Source of the DNA: Chlamydiales bacterium
GTDB lineage: Bacteria; Chlamydiota; Chlamydiia; Chlamydiales; Rhabdochlamydiaceae
Reading direction: 5' to 3'
NCBI GenBank assembly: GCA_016185065.1
Contig: JACPOL010000008.1
Location: forward strand, 558,001 to 622,000
Length of the DNA stretch: 64,000 nt
Part shown: positions 39,900 to 47,631 of the stretch, in pieces
How positions within the stretch are numbered: the first letter of the stretch is position 1
Layout: each line of letters opens with the position of its first letter
Notes under the pieces: model-generated
What the model was told of the DNA's origin: nothing
Databases searched by the model: none
The model's input: only the letters and a program-made list of their open reading frames with translations
Made by a program: the position numbers and the translations under genes

Positions 39900-41801
39900 T
39901 CATGGGCTTGCGCCTAAGTTTACCGTTGTGTTTGTACCATTGGTTAGAACAACTCCCTGCCCTGGAAGTATCGGATGGTAAATTTGCGCCAGCGGTGCGA
40001 TCTGAGTCACAAATGTCTGGCCGTTATAGACTCCAGAGTTATAGGTGACTTGCAGGAAAAATGCATTTCCATTGGCAGTTGGGGGAATCGCTCCAAATGG
40101 GCCTGATGCTGACGTCCCAAATAGCGCGGTCACTGTGCTCGGGATATTAACTGTGATGTTGTAGGAGGCTGTATCTGAGTAGGGATCTGGGAAGTTAACT
40201 CCCGTGGATAGATCGTTCAGATTAACAGTGATTGTAGCTGCAGAGTTGTTCGTGGCTAAATTGACGATGACAATTGTCCCATCGGTGCCCAAAAAATCGG
40301 AGTAGGCAGAGGTATAAAAAATATTGGGTGTGCCGATCGTCAGCAGAGTGCGAGAGTAGAAATCATACCAGGGAGTGTTGTCCACGCATGGGCAGCTAGT
40401 TAACAGGCCGTCCAATCTAGAATTGTTCTGAAAGTAGTTGGAGGAGTTGTTCTGCACATAGGTGTTAGTTATTGTAATCGGGGTTGGATACTGGCAATTA
40501 ATGGGAAAAAATCCCGAAATAATGGACGTGGCAAAGACCTTGAACACCTGTGCCATCGTCGCAGCTGATGCGTTCCCGGTAATTGCTGGCTCATAATCGC
40601 TTACAGCACCTGTGAAAAACGCCTTTGAGCTTGTAGGAGAAGGAAAAATAATTACATTTCCTGCGTCAGGACCGCCCGATATCGAAAATCTAAAGCTCCC
40701 GTCACCGACCTCGCACCCTTTTGCAGTTGCAGCACCGGCAGCTGTCGTCGCATCGAGAACAAGATAAGGTGTTGGATTCTGCTGATAAAAGGCCTGTGCT
40801 CCCGACTGCGTTTTACCACTCCAGACCGCGTTAAACCAGGTACAGGCGGGGTTGGAAGAAGCTGTATTCAGAAAGTAGTTTGTAGGAAAGGTAACCATGC
40901 TTGGATTGGACTGAGTCTGAGTGCTTCCCATCGCAGTTGCCGGTGCATAGATTCGCAGATTGCAAACAGCTCCTCCAGACGAGGGAGGATTGGTGTAGGT
41001 CGCTATCAAGCTCTGCCAGTATCCATTAAAGGGAGAAGAGAGCGAGTTTAACGCCGTGTTATATTGCGTAAACACGTCTGCAAGACTCACAGCGGGTGGC
41101 ATACCCGTTACAGCACAAGCGTTGGTAAATGAGCTGCCGAAGAAGAACATGTAGTTAGCTTGGACAGATAGAGGAAGGCCAAAAAAATCAACGCCTGTAA
41201 GATTTAGATTCAGACGATTGAGCGCATTACTCCCCAAATCAAACTCTATCTTATCATTCAGAATGTAGTAGTTATCATTCGTCGCATCAAATTCCGCAGG
41301 CAGCTCCAGAGCACCTACGTTGTTAATAAAATAGGTCAAGGGCTGCTGCAAAGAGAGCAGAATTCTAGAAGAGGTCATGACATTGCTGCCAGGCACGCCA
41401 TTATTCCCATCATTCGGAATGTAGAAGGTGTAGGTATTTGGAGCAATAAGTTCAAAGAAGCTTAATGGATAAGAGTACTGCGGAGCTGAAAGATAGGTAA
41501 CTGGAGTGAAGTTGGATATTGTTGCCAACTTGTGCGTTGGGCCGCTGAACGAAAGGTACTGCGTGCTTGAATTTACCAGTACGGAAATGTAGATATCCGA
41601 GGCGGCAAGCCCGCTATTATTCACAAAGGTAATCGGCATGTAGCCGGTTACAGTAACTGGCGTTGGAGTAGAGCAGGTTGCCACGGGAGGCGGAACAACA
41701 GCTGGCACTGGAAGCTGGGGCAGCGGCGCAAGTGGCGTTGGACAGACGGCTAGTAGAGAGGCAATTTGAAAGCAGAAGAAAATAGAGACCAATCTACGCA
41801 T
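39900..41801 (-). CDS. Secreted protein resembling GH64-type beta-1,3-glucanases
   Basis: The ATG at 41801 is chosen (GGAG six bases upstream); another ATG is one codon earlier. The ~633-residue protein has a signal peptide (RRLVSIFFCFQIASLLA), then a Pro-rich linker (PLPQLPVPAVVPPP). From about 50 it reads MPITFVNNSGLAASDIYISV, LTYFINNVGALELPAEFD, NDKIEFDLGS and LNLTGVDFFGLPLSV, which resembles the thaumatin-like core of GH64 laminaripentaose-producing glucanases. The C-terminal ~230 residues are Thr/Asn-rich beta structure. Catalytic acids cannot be placed with certainty. Inferred role: surface or secreted glycan-binding or cleaving protein. Confidence 0.5.
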   Translation of the reverse strand: MRRLVSIFFCFQIASLLAVCPTPLAPLPQLPVPAVVPPPVATCSTPTPVTVTGYMPITFVNNSGLAASDIYISVLVNSSTQYLSFSGPTHKLATISNFTPVTYLSAPQYSYPLSFFELIAPNTYTFYIPNDGNNGVPGSNVMTSSRILLSLQQPLTYFINNVGALELPAEFDATNDNYYILNDKIEFDLGSNALNRLNLNLTGVDFFGLPLSVQANYMFFFGSSFTNACAVTGMPPAVSLADVFTQYNTALNSLSSPFNGYWQSLIATYTNPPSSGGAVCNLRIYAPATAMGSTQTQSNPSMVTFPTNYFLNTASSNPACTWFNAVWSGKTQSGAQAFYQQNPTPYLVLDATTAAGAATAKGCEVGDGSFRFSISGGPDAGNVIIFPSPTSSKAFFTGAVSDYEPAITGNASAATMAQVFKVFATSIISGFFPINCQYPTPITITNTYVQNNSSNYFQNNSRLDGLLTSCPCVDNTPWYDFYSRTLLTIGTPNIFYTSAYSDFLGTDGTIVIVNLATNNSAATITVNLNDLSTGVNFPDPYSDTASYNITVNIPSTVTALFGTSASGPFGAIPPTANGNAFFLQVTYNSGVYNGQTFVTQIAPLAQIYHPILPGQGVVLTNGTNTTVNLGASP

Positions 41802-41881
41802 CATGTGCTCCACTTGAAAAAACGTGAATAATTTTTTTTTATTATGAGTGCACGCAAGAATTTACTTCAACTCGGATCAAG

Positions 41882-42499
41882 TTACGGAAACGTGGTGGGA
41901 TCGCCGAAGAGAAGCTCTTGCAGAATTGGGTTTAGGACGACGGATGGAACCGGCGCTGGAAAGGTCATCACCCAGACGAGATCGAAGCGGTTGGGATAGT
42001 TGGGGAGAATGCCTGCGGGTGGAGTGTATCCGAAGGCCTCGATCAGTGCGGCGATGAAGGTGTGGTGCCAGCAGATCACGACATTTTTCCCGTTATAGCT
42101 GGGCTCATTGAAAATAGCCTGCACCAGCTGCTGCTCTTGCCCTGGCCCGTAGGGCGAATGAATCGGAAGATTAAGCTTTAACGCTGTTGGCACAAGAGTT
42201 TGAATACAGCGGACGGTGAAGTCATCGGAGTGGTGCACAGGCCTGGCTGCAAAGAGGCCAGCGGGAAGGCCGTAGTTGAAGAGGACCACATTACTAAGGC
42301 CCGCCAACCCGACAAAACCGGGCCCGTTATTTGGCTGCGTTAAGTAGGAAGAGAGCGCCTCTACGCGTTCTATGCCCGCACCAGTGAGCTCTCCAGTTAC
42401 AGTGTTCTTCTCTCCATGCCGGACGATGATCACTTGCGCAGGAAGAGCATTAGCCGCTCCTATGTAAAGTGTAGAGAGCAGGAGGAGAAGTGTTCTCAT
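41882..42499 (-). CDS. Exported histidine phosphatase superfamily protein
   Basis: A 205-residue protein with a signal peptide (MRTLLLLLSTLYIGAANA). The branch-1 motif is VIIVRHGEKNTV, with the nucleophilic His of RHGE at about residue 28, and the second His lies in VICWHHTFIAALIEAF. The N-terminal phosphohistidine scheme is therefore complete. Substrates in this superfamily range from sugar phosphates to phytate or lipid phosphates. It is followed, 15 bases upstream in the same direction, by the second Lpg1974-type gene, and may be co-transcribed. Confidence 0.75.
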   Translation of the reverse strand: MRTLLLLLSTLYIGAANALPAQVIIVRHGEKNTVTGELTGAGIERVEALSSYLTQPNNGPGFVGLAGLSNVVLFNYGLPAGLFAARPVHHSDDFTVRCIQTLVPTALKLNLPIHSPYGPGQEQQLVQAIFNEPSYNGKNVVICWHHTFIAALIEAFGYTPPAGILPNYPNRFDLVWVMTFPAPVPSVVLNPILQELLFGDPTTFP

Positions 42500-42514
42500 G
42501 TGGATCCTTTAAGT

Positions 42515-43543
42515 TTAAAAATCGAAGCGCGTGGAAAAAGTGACGCCCTGCATAGAGAGATCTCGATTTTTGGGAATGAGGTCAAAATCGTCTTTTTTTA
42601 GTTCAAATTGACGAAAAAAAATGTGGTACTCCCAATCCGCTTTGAAGGTGAGAGCATAGCGCTCTTGGCAGAGAGGAGCCTTCCACTCTACCCCAGCAGC
42701 GAGATCTCCAATCCAGCGGAAACGATTCAGGTGCTCGTGATTGGAAAAACGGGTGGTGTCGAGATAGGTCTCTTTCTGTCTGATCTTAAAAAAGCCGTAA
42801 AGGCCAGATAGCGCCGCATCTGCGTTTAGGCTAAAGCCTCTACCTAGAATAACTCTCGGTGCAAGGCCCAAGCGAGGGCCCATGCCCCAGTAGTTGTTCT
42901 CCATCTTGATAAAATCGGTGCCATTGAGAGAGACGCCTGGCTGCAAGATGCCAATTAAAAACATTCCTCCAGCATAAGTGATATCGCCGTGCTGCTTAAT
43001 CCACGCAGAGCGCACCCCAAATGTGGGCTTCACCTCAAGCCTCGGAAACACTTTCAGATATCTACCAAACTGCACATCGAGCAGATTTACAGTGATCTTC
43101 CACTTCAGATCGGACTCGAAGACATAGTCACCTGCCATCACATCATCAGCAAGAGACCAGATAGGGAACATGCCGATGAATGCACTTCCATGCGATGAAC
43201 GATGCTGAGAAACGCGCGAGGCGAAGTGGGTCCAACTCCCCTCTACGTCCCAGACGTTGCAAGAGAAGAGATAGCCACTTCTTACGCGGTAGCCTAGGTC
43301 CCATTCGAAATGGGGATGAATCACAGGGGCTTTAGTGAAGTTATCTGTAGTAAAAACATCGGAGGCCTTGTTCGTTGCAACTAGTGCTCGCTCCCAAGGC
43401 TTCCAATAGAGAAGGTCCACCGCTATCCAGATGTTTGCGCCATCCTTAACAGCCGGATTATACGAGTTGATCAGCGAAGGAGCGTCTGTTGCAAAAAGAG
43501 ATGCGCTCGTGAGCAGAGCGCATGCTAAAGATATTTTTTTCAT
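42515..43543 (-). CDS. Lpg1974-type outer-membrane protein, second copy
   Basis: The ATG at 43543 is chosen over a TTG two codons earlier. The ~342-residue protein has a signal peptide (KKISLACALLTSASLFA), the N-terminal strand IWIAVDLLYWKPWERAL of the Legionella MOMP-like family, many amphipathic strands (YWGMGPRLGLAPRVIL, YALTFKADWEYHIFF) and a terminal FSTRFDF. A pore-forming barrel of the outer membrane is expected. Similarity to the 38625 protein is clear only at strand level, so the duplication is old. Confidence 0.8.
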   Translation of the reverse strand: MKKISLACALLTSASLFATDAPSLINSYNPAVKDGANIWIAVDLLYWKPWERALVATNKASDVFTTDNFTKAPVIHPHFEWDLGYRVRSGYLFSCNVWDVEGSWTHFASRVSQHRSSHGSAFIGMFPIWSLADDVMAGDYVFESDLKWKITVNLLDVQFGRYLKVFPRLEVKPTFGVRSAWIKQHGDITYAGGMFLIGILQPGVSLNGTDFIKMENNYWGMGPRLGLAPRVILGRGFSLNADAALSGLYGFFKIRQKETYLDTTRFSNHEHLNRFRWIGDLAAGVEWKAPLCQERYALTFKADWEYHIFFRQFELKKDDFDLIPKNRDLSMQGVTFSTRFDF

Positions 43544-43618
43544 GCGCAAAAATTACGAGAAAACGCGAATTTAAGACAAGCCTCGATACTCTCTGCATTT
43601 TTGCGCAGAGCCAGGATA

Positions 43619-43828
43619 TCAGGCTTTTTTCAAGAAGCAGGTTTTGAGAACAATGGTGGATTTACCTTCGCGGCACTCCACCTCTTCTTCGTTGTCAGTC
43701 AGATGGATGTTCTTAAACTTGGTGCCCCTCTTCAGGGTCATCGAAGATCCCTTTACCTTTAGATCTTTGATAACCTGTACAGAGTCCCCTTCACTGAGAG
43801 GATTCCCAAAACTATCCTTTGTACTCAT
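43619..43828 (-). CDS. PhnA/YjdM-domain small protein, lacking the zinc ribbon
   Basis: A 69-residue protein that is almost entirely the C-terminal PhnA domain: KDSFGNPLSEGDSVQVIKDL, VKGSSMTLKRGTKFKNI and LKTCFLKK. The full-length family (about 110 residues) has an N-terminal zinc ribbon that is absent here. The old link to alkylphosphonate use is weak, and the domain's real role is unknown. A short SH3-like barrel is likely. It stands alone between two oppositely directed genes. Confidence 0.75.
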   Translation of the reverse strand: MSTKDSFGNPLSEGDSVQVIKDLKVKGSSMTLKRGTKFKNIHLTDNEEEVECREGKSTIVLKTCFLKKA

Positions 43829-43913
43829 AACTCCCCTGCCTTTTTATTTTCCTATTCTCTTCTAACTTATTCTCTCTTAATATTCCTCGAATTTTTTTAA
43901 ATTGGATGGCCCT

Positions 43914-44411
43914 ATGAGATTTGTCGTTTTTCATGCCTGCTTGCTAGTTTCTGCTTCTCTTCAAGCTGGCGAAAAAAATCTATCCCTGCCGCAAGTTATC
44001 AATATCACACAAGTTGAGGAAGAGAATGTGAAAACAGTTAAAAGCGTAGGTCAGGAGTATATCGCACTCCTAAATCGCATTGGTGCAAGTCAGAATCTTT
44101 CGCACGAAAAGGATGTTCTATCCCTCTGCTCGCCTGATTGCAAAAAGATTGTCAATGGCGCCCTCTGGTTCGAAAGGCGGGAGAAGTTTCTCCCCCAGCT
44201 GCTGTCGACAGGAGAAAAGGTAGGGTTCTGGAGCATTGAATCGCTTGATGTTATCCCAGGAAAAGACGAGCGAACTGTTGTTGTGCGCTTTCTCGTCCAT
44301 ACCGAAAAGGCGGGCGTATGGAATACCCTCGTGATTCTGCGCTGCAACGACGAGCTTCTAGTCACAGAAATTAATGAAGTATTTAATAGCTATGAAGGGC
44401 CTTTAAAATAA
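43914..44411 (+). CDS. Secreted hypothetical protein
   Basis: The ATG at 43914 (MRFVVFHACLLVSASLQAGEKN) opens directly on a signal peptide; a TTG four codons earlier is unlikely. The 165-residue product has a mature part of about 145 residues with SNTF2-like character: a helical first half (VKSVGQEYIALLNRIGASQNLSHEKDVLSLC), then strands (VGFWSIESLDVIPGKDERTVVVRFLVH). An NTF2-like fold is possible, but no motif settles it. Function unknown. Confidence 0.6.
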   Translation: MRFVVFHACLLVSASLQAGEKNLSLPQVINITQVEEENVKTVKSVGQEYIALLNRIGASQNLSHEKDVLSLCSPDCKKIVNGALWFERREKFLPQLLSTGEKVGFWSIESLDVIPGKDERTVVVRFLVHTEKAGVWNTLVILRCNDELLVTEINEVFNSYEGPLK

Positions 44412-44492
44412 TAAATAAGAAGACAAGTGTTTTCTTTCTTTGAGCGAGCGAAGAGAGGCTCTTTTTTGTGCGTTTTTTATGCAAAAATTGGT

Positions 44493-44498
44493 TATAAT
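44493..44498 (+). promoter_or_regulatory. Perfect -10 hexamer upstream of the paralogous gene pair
   Basis: TATAAT at 44493-44498 lies 40 bases before the ATG at 44539, in an AT-rich stretch; AGAGGGAAAC gives the ribosome site. No convincing -35 sits at the right distance. Confidence 0.35.
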
Positions 44499-44538
44499 AT
44501 ATCTTCTTTAAAACAGAAAAGCTCATTAAGAGGGAAAC

Positions 44539-45339
44539 ATGACTAACGCACTCACTTTGGGAATACCAATCCGTTTTCAAACCCTAGATGAAGATGAAGA
44601 GCTCGATTGGGGAATGACGATTTTGCAAGAAGCAGACGCCTTCTTCAGTATTTTCAGCGACAAAGTTGCAGTTGTAGATACCACCAAGATAACCGATGGA
44701 TTTTGGCCTATAAAAATAGAAGATGCTGAACCCTTCGAGTGGTCTGTCTCTACCGTTTTGAAAGTAGCTTTCTGCTTTACCCTTGTGATCCCTCTTATCG
44801 TGTTTATCGTGAAACTTGCGATGCGCACTCACTATGAAGACTCTTTTATATTACTTTCTGGATCTGCTAAAGGAGAACAGAAGCACTCCCAGCCTAAAAA
44901 AGTCACTATTGATCGAGACTTTGACTGGAGAAGCCTCCCTTCAGTTGCAGCGCTTGATTTAAGAACGCCTGTAACAAGCACATACACCGGAAAAGTATTT
45001 GAGAATGGCAGAGCTGAGCTGAAGCAGTTCACCTCACGAGTAATATTAGAAGAGGTGTTCGATTATTCCATTCGTTACCTGAAATCTGAGTACAATAGGA
45101 ACGATGACGATCAGGGTGGCACATTTACTTTCGATGATTTGCGTCTTGCAAACATGGGGTGCAACTTTCGATATGCAATTCATGCAAAAGGAAGCGATGG
45201 CAGAAATTTTGCTGAGATCGTTTTTGATACACTCATAAGCGAGGGCTGTATCGTTAAGTATGAGAAAGATAGCCAGTATGACCAGTATACTGTCTGGGAC
45301 CACAAGTCACAAAACAACAACAATGAGAGCATAACATGA
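44539..45339 (+). CDS. Chlamydia-type repeat protein, first of a paralogous pair (one C-terminal unit)
   Basis: A 266-residue protein. Residues 1-65 are conserved with the next gene (WGMTILQEADAFFSIFSDKVAVVD), then one membrane helix at about 69-92 (STVLKVAFCFTLVIPLIVFIVKL). After a basic linker comes one copy of a ~130-residue unit starting DFDWRSLPSVAALDL and ending YTVWDHKS. The unit has a conserved helix, a GGTFTFDDL loop and DGRNFAEIVF. No known domain is recognised. It overlaps the next start by four bases. The architecture (soluble N-terminus, single helix, repeat unit) suggests a membrane-anchored protein, perhaps at the inclusion. Confidence 0.65.
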   Translation: MTNALTLGIPIRFQTLDEDEELDWGMTILQEADAFFSIFSDKVAVVDTTKITDGFWPIKIEDAEPFEWSVSTVLKVAFCFTLVIPLIVFIVKLAMRTHYEDSFILLSGSAKGEQKHSQPKKVTIDRDFDWRSLPSVAALDLRTPVTSTYTGKVFENGRAELKQFTSRVILEEVFDYSIRYLKSEYNRNDDDQGGTFTFDDLRLANMGCNFRYAIHAKGSDGRNFAEIVFDTLISEGCIVKYEKDSQYDQYTVWDHKSQNNNNESIT

Positions 45340-46619
45340 CTGATGCACTAACTTTTGGAATGCCGATCCTCTTTCGCTGGCCGATGGAGCAGCTATCGTG
45401 GGGAGAGGCGATTCTGCAGGAAGCGGACGCCTTCTTCAGTATTTTCAGCGACAAAGTTGCAGTTGTTGATCCCAAATCAGGTCCTGCCTCTGCTGCTAAT
45501 TACTACATAATAAACATTTACGATGCTGAGCCCTTCGAATGGTCATTATCCACCGTTTTAAAAGTAGCATTCTGTTTTACCCTTGTGATCCCGCTCATCG
45601 TGTTTATTGTGAAACTGATCATGCGCTCCACCTACAACGACTTTTTTAAAGTACCAACTACCCAGAACTTTGACTGGAGAAGCCTCCCTTCAGTTGCAGC
45701 GCTTGATTTAACAACTCCTGTACCAAGCACCTTCACTTCGGAAGTGATTGAAAACATGTTTCGTGTGCAAAAACGGTTCACGAGAGAGATAAGATTAGAA
45801 GAGGTCTTCGATTCTTTCATTCGCTACCTAAAGTGTGGACTCTACAGAAACGATGATGACCAAGGTGGCACATTTACCTTCGATCATCTCCATCTTGCAA
45901 GAGTTGGATTCGACTTTCGATTTACAGTGAACGCAACGGGAGGCGATGGCAGAAATTTTGCGGAGATCGTTTTTGAAGCGCTTCAACACGAAGGCATTAT
46001 CGTTAGATATGAAAGAGATGAAGAGAGCTATAACCGATACTTTGTCTGGGACGATAAGTCGATCCTTCACGCAGAGCAAGAACCAGATGAGCAAGAAGTT
46101 GAGCCTGAGCAAGAGGTAAAAACTGAAGAGAAGGAGATCGAGCCAGAAGCTGCAAAGATAGTTGAGATCGATCCCTACTTTGAATGGAGAACTCTACCTT
46201 CAGCAGATAAGCTAGATCTAACGACTCCTGTGGAGGGCGTCTTTGAACATCCCGTATTAGAAAAGCCAGATGATGAAGAGATGGTAGTGAAGACATTCTC
46301 TAGAGCAATCAAGTTGGAAGATGTGCTCGACTGCATAGTTAATAAACTCAGAGACCCGTACGAGAGAAATTCAGAGGGATACTTTGAATTCCACTCCTTA
46401 ACTTATATTGGGCCTCTTGAGTTTCCCTCTACATACAGCCCCAGTATGAGACACGCGATGAATGCTCGGGTTGCAGGTGGCAAGAGCCTCGTAGAGATAG
46501 CGCTAGATTTTCTTAAAGCTGAGGGCTGCATCTCTAAATATGAGATTAATAGCAAAAAAACCATCTGCTCTGTTTGGGATCATAAGCCACTTCCCTCCGA
46601 CCAAAATGAGGCTGAATAA
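45336..46619 (+). CDS. Chlamydia-type repeat protein, second of the pair (two C-terminal units)
   Basis: A 427-residue protein with the same N-terminus and membrane helix as its neighbour (QEADAFFSIFSDKVAVVD; FCFTLVIPLIVFIVKL). It has two copies of the unit: one at about 108-242 (FDWRSLPSVAALDLTTPV to YFVWDDKS) and a more diverged one at about 283-420 (FEWRTLPSADKLDLTTPV to CSVWDHKP). Between them lies a Glu-rich linker (EQEPDEQEVEPEQEVKTEEK). The pair therefore grew by gene duplication and then unit duplication. Function is unknown. Both genes share one transcript, judging by the ATGA overlap. Confidence 0.65.
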   Translation: MTDALTFGMPILFRWPMEQLSWGEAILQEADAFFSIFSDKVAVVDPKSGPASAANYYIINIYDAEPFEWSLSTVLKVAFCFTLVIPLIVFIVKLIMRSTYNDFFKVPTTQNFDWRSLPSVAALDLTTPVPSTFTSEVIENMFRVQKRFTREIRLEEVFDSFIRYLKCGLYRNDDDQGGTFTFDHLHLARVGFDFRFTVNATGGDGRNFAEIVFEALQHEGIIVRYERDEESYNRYFVWDDKSILHAEQEPDEQEVEPEQEVKTEEKEIEPEAAKIVEIDPYFEWRTLPSADKLDLTTPVEGVFEHPVLEKPDDEEMVVKTFSRAIKLEDVLDCIVNKLRDPYERNSEGYFEFHSLTYIGPLEFPSTYSPSMRHAMNARVAGGKSLVEIALDFLKAEGCISKYEINSKKTICSVWDHKPLPSDQNEAE

Positions 46620-46677
46620 ACTTGTAATTGACATCCACACCCTTACCTATTATCTCTAGAGAAAATGTAGAGGTAGT

Positions 46678-46869
46678 ATGAAGATAGTGGATGGCATTGC
46701 AAAGGCTCTCTTAATTATTGCTGGGTTAAACTGGGGAACGGTGGGTGTCGCCGACTTCAATGGGCTCATGTGGGTGTTTATTACCATGCCCATGGTTCAG
46801 CACCTTCTCTATACTTCTTTCGGACTGGCGGCAATCTGGGTAGTCGCGCGCGCCTGCATGCGTAAATAG
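46678..46869 (+). CDS. DUF378 small membrane protein
   Basis: A 63-residue protein with two membrane helices. The start VDGIAKALLIIAGLNWGTVGV matches DUF378, whose members read 'L.iiGaLNWGLVG', and the second helix ends in a basic tail. The family is widespread in bacteria and its role is unknown. The ribosome site AGAGGTAGT is present. The stop abuts the stop of the convergent Cache-domain gene with no gap. Confidence 0.8.
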   Translation: MKIVDGIAKALLIIAGLNWGTVGVADFNGLMWVFITMPMVQHLLYTSFGLAAIWVVARACMRK

Positions 46870-47535
46870 CTATTTTTCGATGGGGATCGCGACGAGGTAG
46901 GCGCCGATCACTCTTCCCTGTCTATCGCGGAAGACGTCGTAGTCGGCCATATACTCTTTACCAGCTAGGGTGACCTTATCGGTGTAGCGCAGCTCTCCGA
47001 TCATCTTCTTGTAGGCGGGATGAGAGTGGGATAGAGCGGCGCCAGCCTTCTCGCCTGGCTCGGTAGTAGAAATTCTCACAAACTCATCCTGCACTTTCAC
47101 AAAGAGCGTTGTGACCGCACCCGTCTGCTCTGAGAAACTATCTACAAGTGGTATCGGCTGCGCTCTGAGGACCCAGTTTCCATTTCGGAGAGCTGGCACC
47201 TCATAACTTCCCACCCTCTCTTTGTTATCTTGATCGAGAGAAAATATCCCAGGCAGGTTGCTCATCAGCTCTTTTCCAAGGGCCTTTGCATCAGAGGGCT
47301 TCGGTGGTGTAGCAGCAGCACAGAGTGAGGTGAAGCTAGCAGTTGTCAGCAGAAGCAGTAATAGACCTCTTTCGAAACTCCATTTGCTCGTTAAAATTGG
47401 TCTTTTTGGCATCTTTGCCACAAAATTTTTCGACCATGTGTTTACACATGCTCTCAAAATTTTGCGGCAAATCTGCACAAAAATCCTCAATTTTTCCGAA
47501 CAAAGCGAATTTCGAAAGAGGTCTAATATCTTCAT
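46870..47535 (-). CDS. Periplasmic stand-alone Cache-type sensor domain, with an in-frame insertion in its signal peptide
   Basis: The mature region (about 80-221) contains GAVTTLFVKVQDEFVRISTTEP, SHPAYKKMIGELRYTDKVTLAGKEYMADYDVFRD and GRVIGAYLVAIPI, the pattern of the Cache domain of chemoreceptors and sensor kinases, but no transmitter follows. A strong AAGGAGA site precedes the ATG at 47535. The first codons MKIL are followed by 54 codons made by a palindromic element, and the hydrophobic core LLLLLLTTASFTSLCAA comes only after it. Removing the element and one TA leaves a perfect short signal peptide. The inserted 162 bases keep the frame open, so the protein has an extra ~54-residue basic N-terminus or restarts at an internal Met. 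Confidence 0.7.
   Translation of the reverse strand: MKILDLFRNSLCSEKLRIFVQICRKILRACVNTWSKNFVAKMPKRPILTSKWSFERGLLLLLLTTASFTSLCAAATPPKPSDAKALGKELMSNLPGIFSLDQDNKERVGSYEVPALRNGNWVLRAQPIPLVDSFSEQTGAVTTLFVKVQDEFVRISTTEPGEKAGAALSHSHPAYKKMIGELRYTDKVTLAGKEYMADYDVFRDRQGRVIGAYLVAIPIEK
47364..47523. mobile_element. 160-bp palindromic MITE (element E) inserted in a signal-peptide coding region
   Basis: The element starts GACCTCTTTCGAAA and ends in the inverse, TTTCGAAAGAGGTC; its arms pair over most of their ~75-bp length. TA stands on both sides (47362-47363 and 47524-47525), a likely target-site duplication as made by IS630/Tc1-type transposases. It encodes nothing of its own. Element plus one TA is 162 bp, a multiple of three, and has no stop in the frame of the host gene. 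Confidence 0.85.
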
Positions 47536-47631
47536 AATCTTCTCCTTCCAATTTTTTTTGGAAGGTATCCGTTTTTATTTTTTCGTGAAAGTAGAATTAA
47601 AATCGCCTCTCTCTTATTTCTAGGAGAGTAT

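Noticed and set aside
47258..47623. A 121-codon plus-strand ORF over palindrome E
   Set aside because: The frame stays open on both strands because the element is palindromic; it crosses the real signal-peptide coding of the opposite gene.
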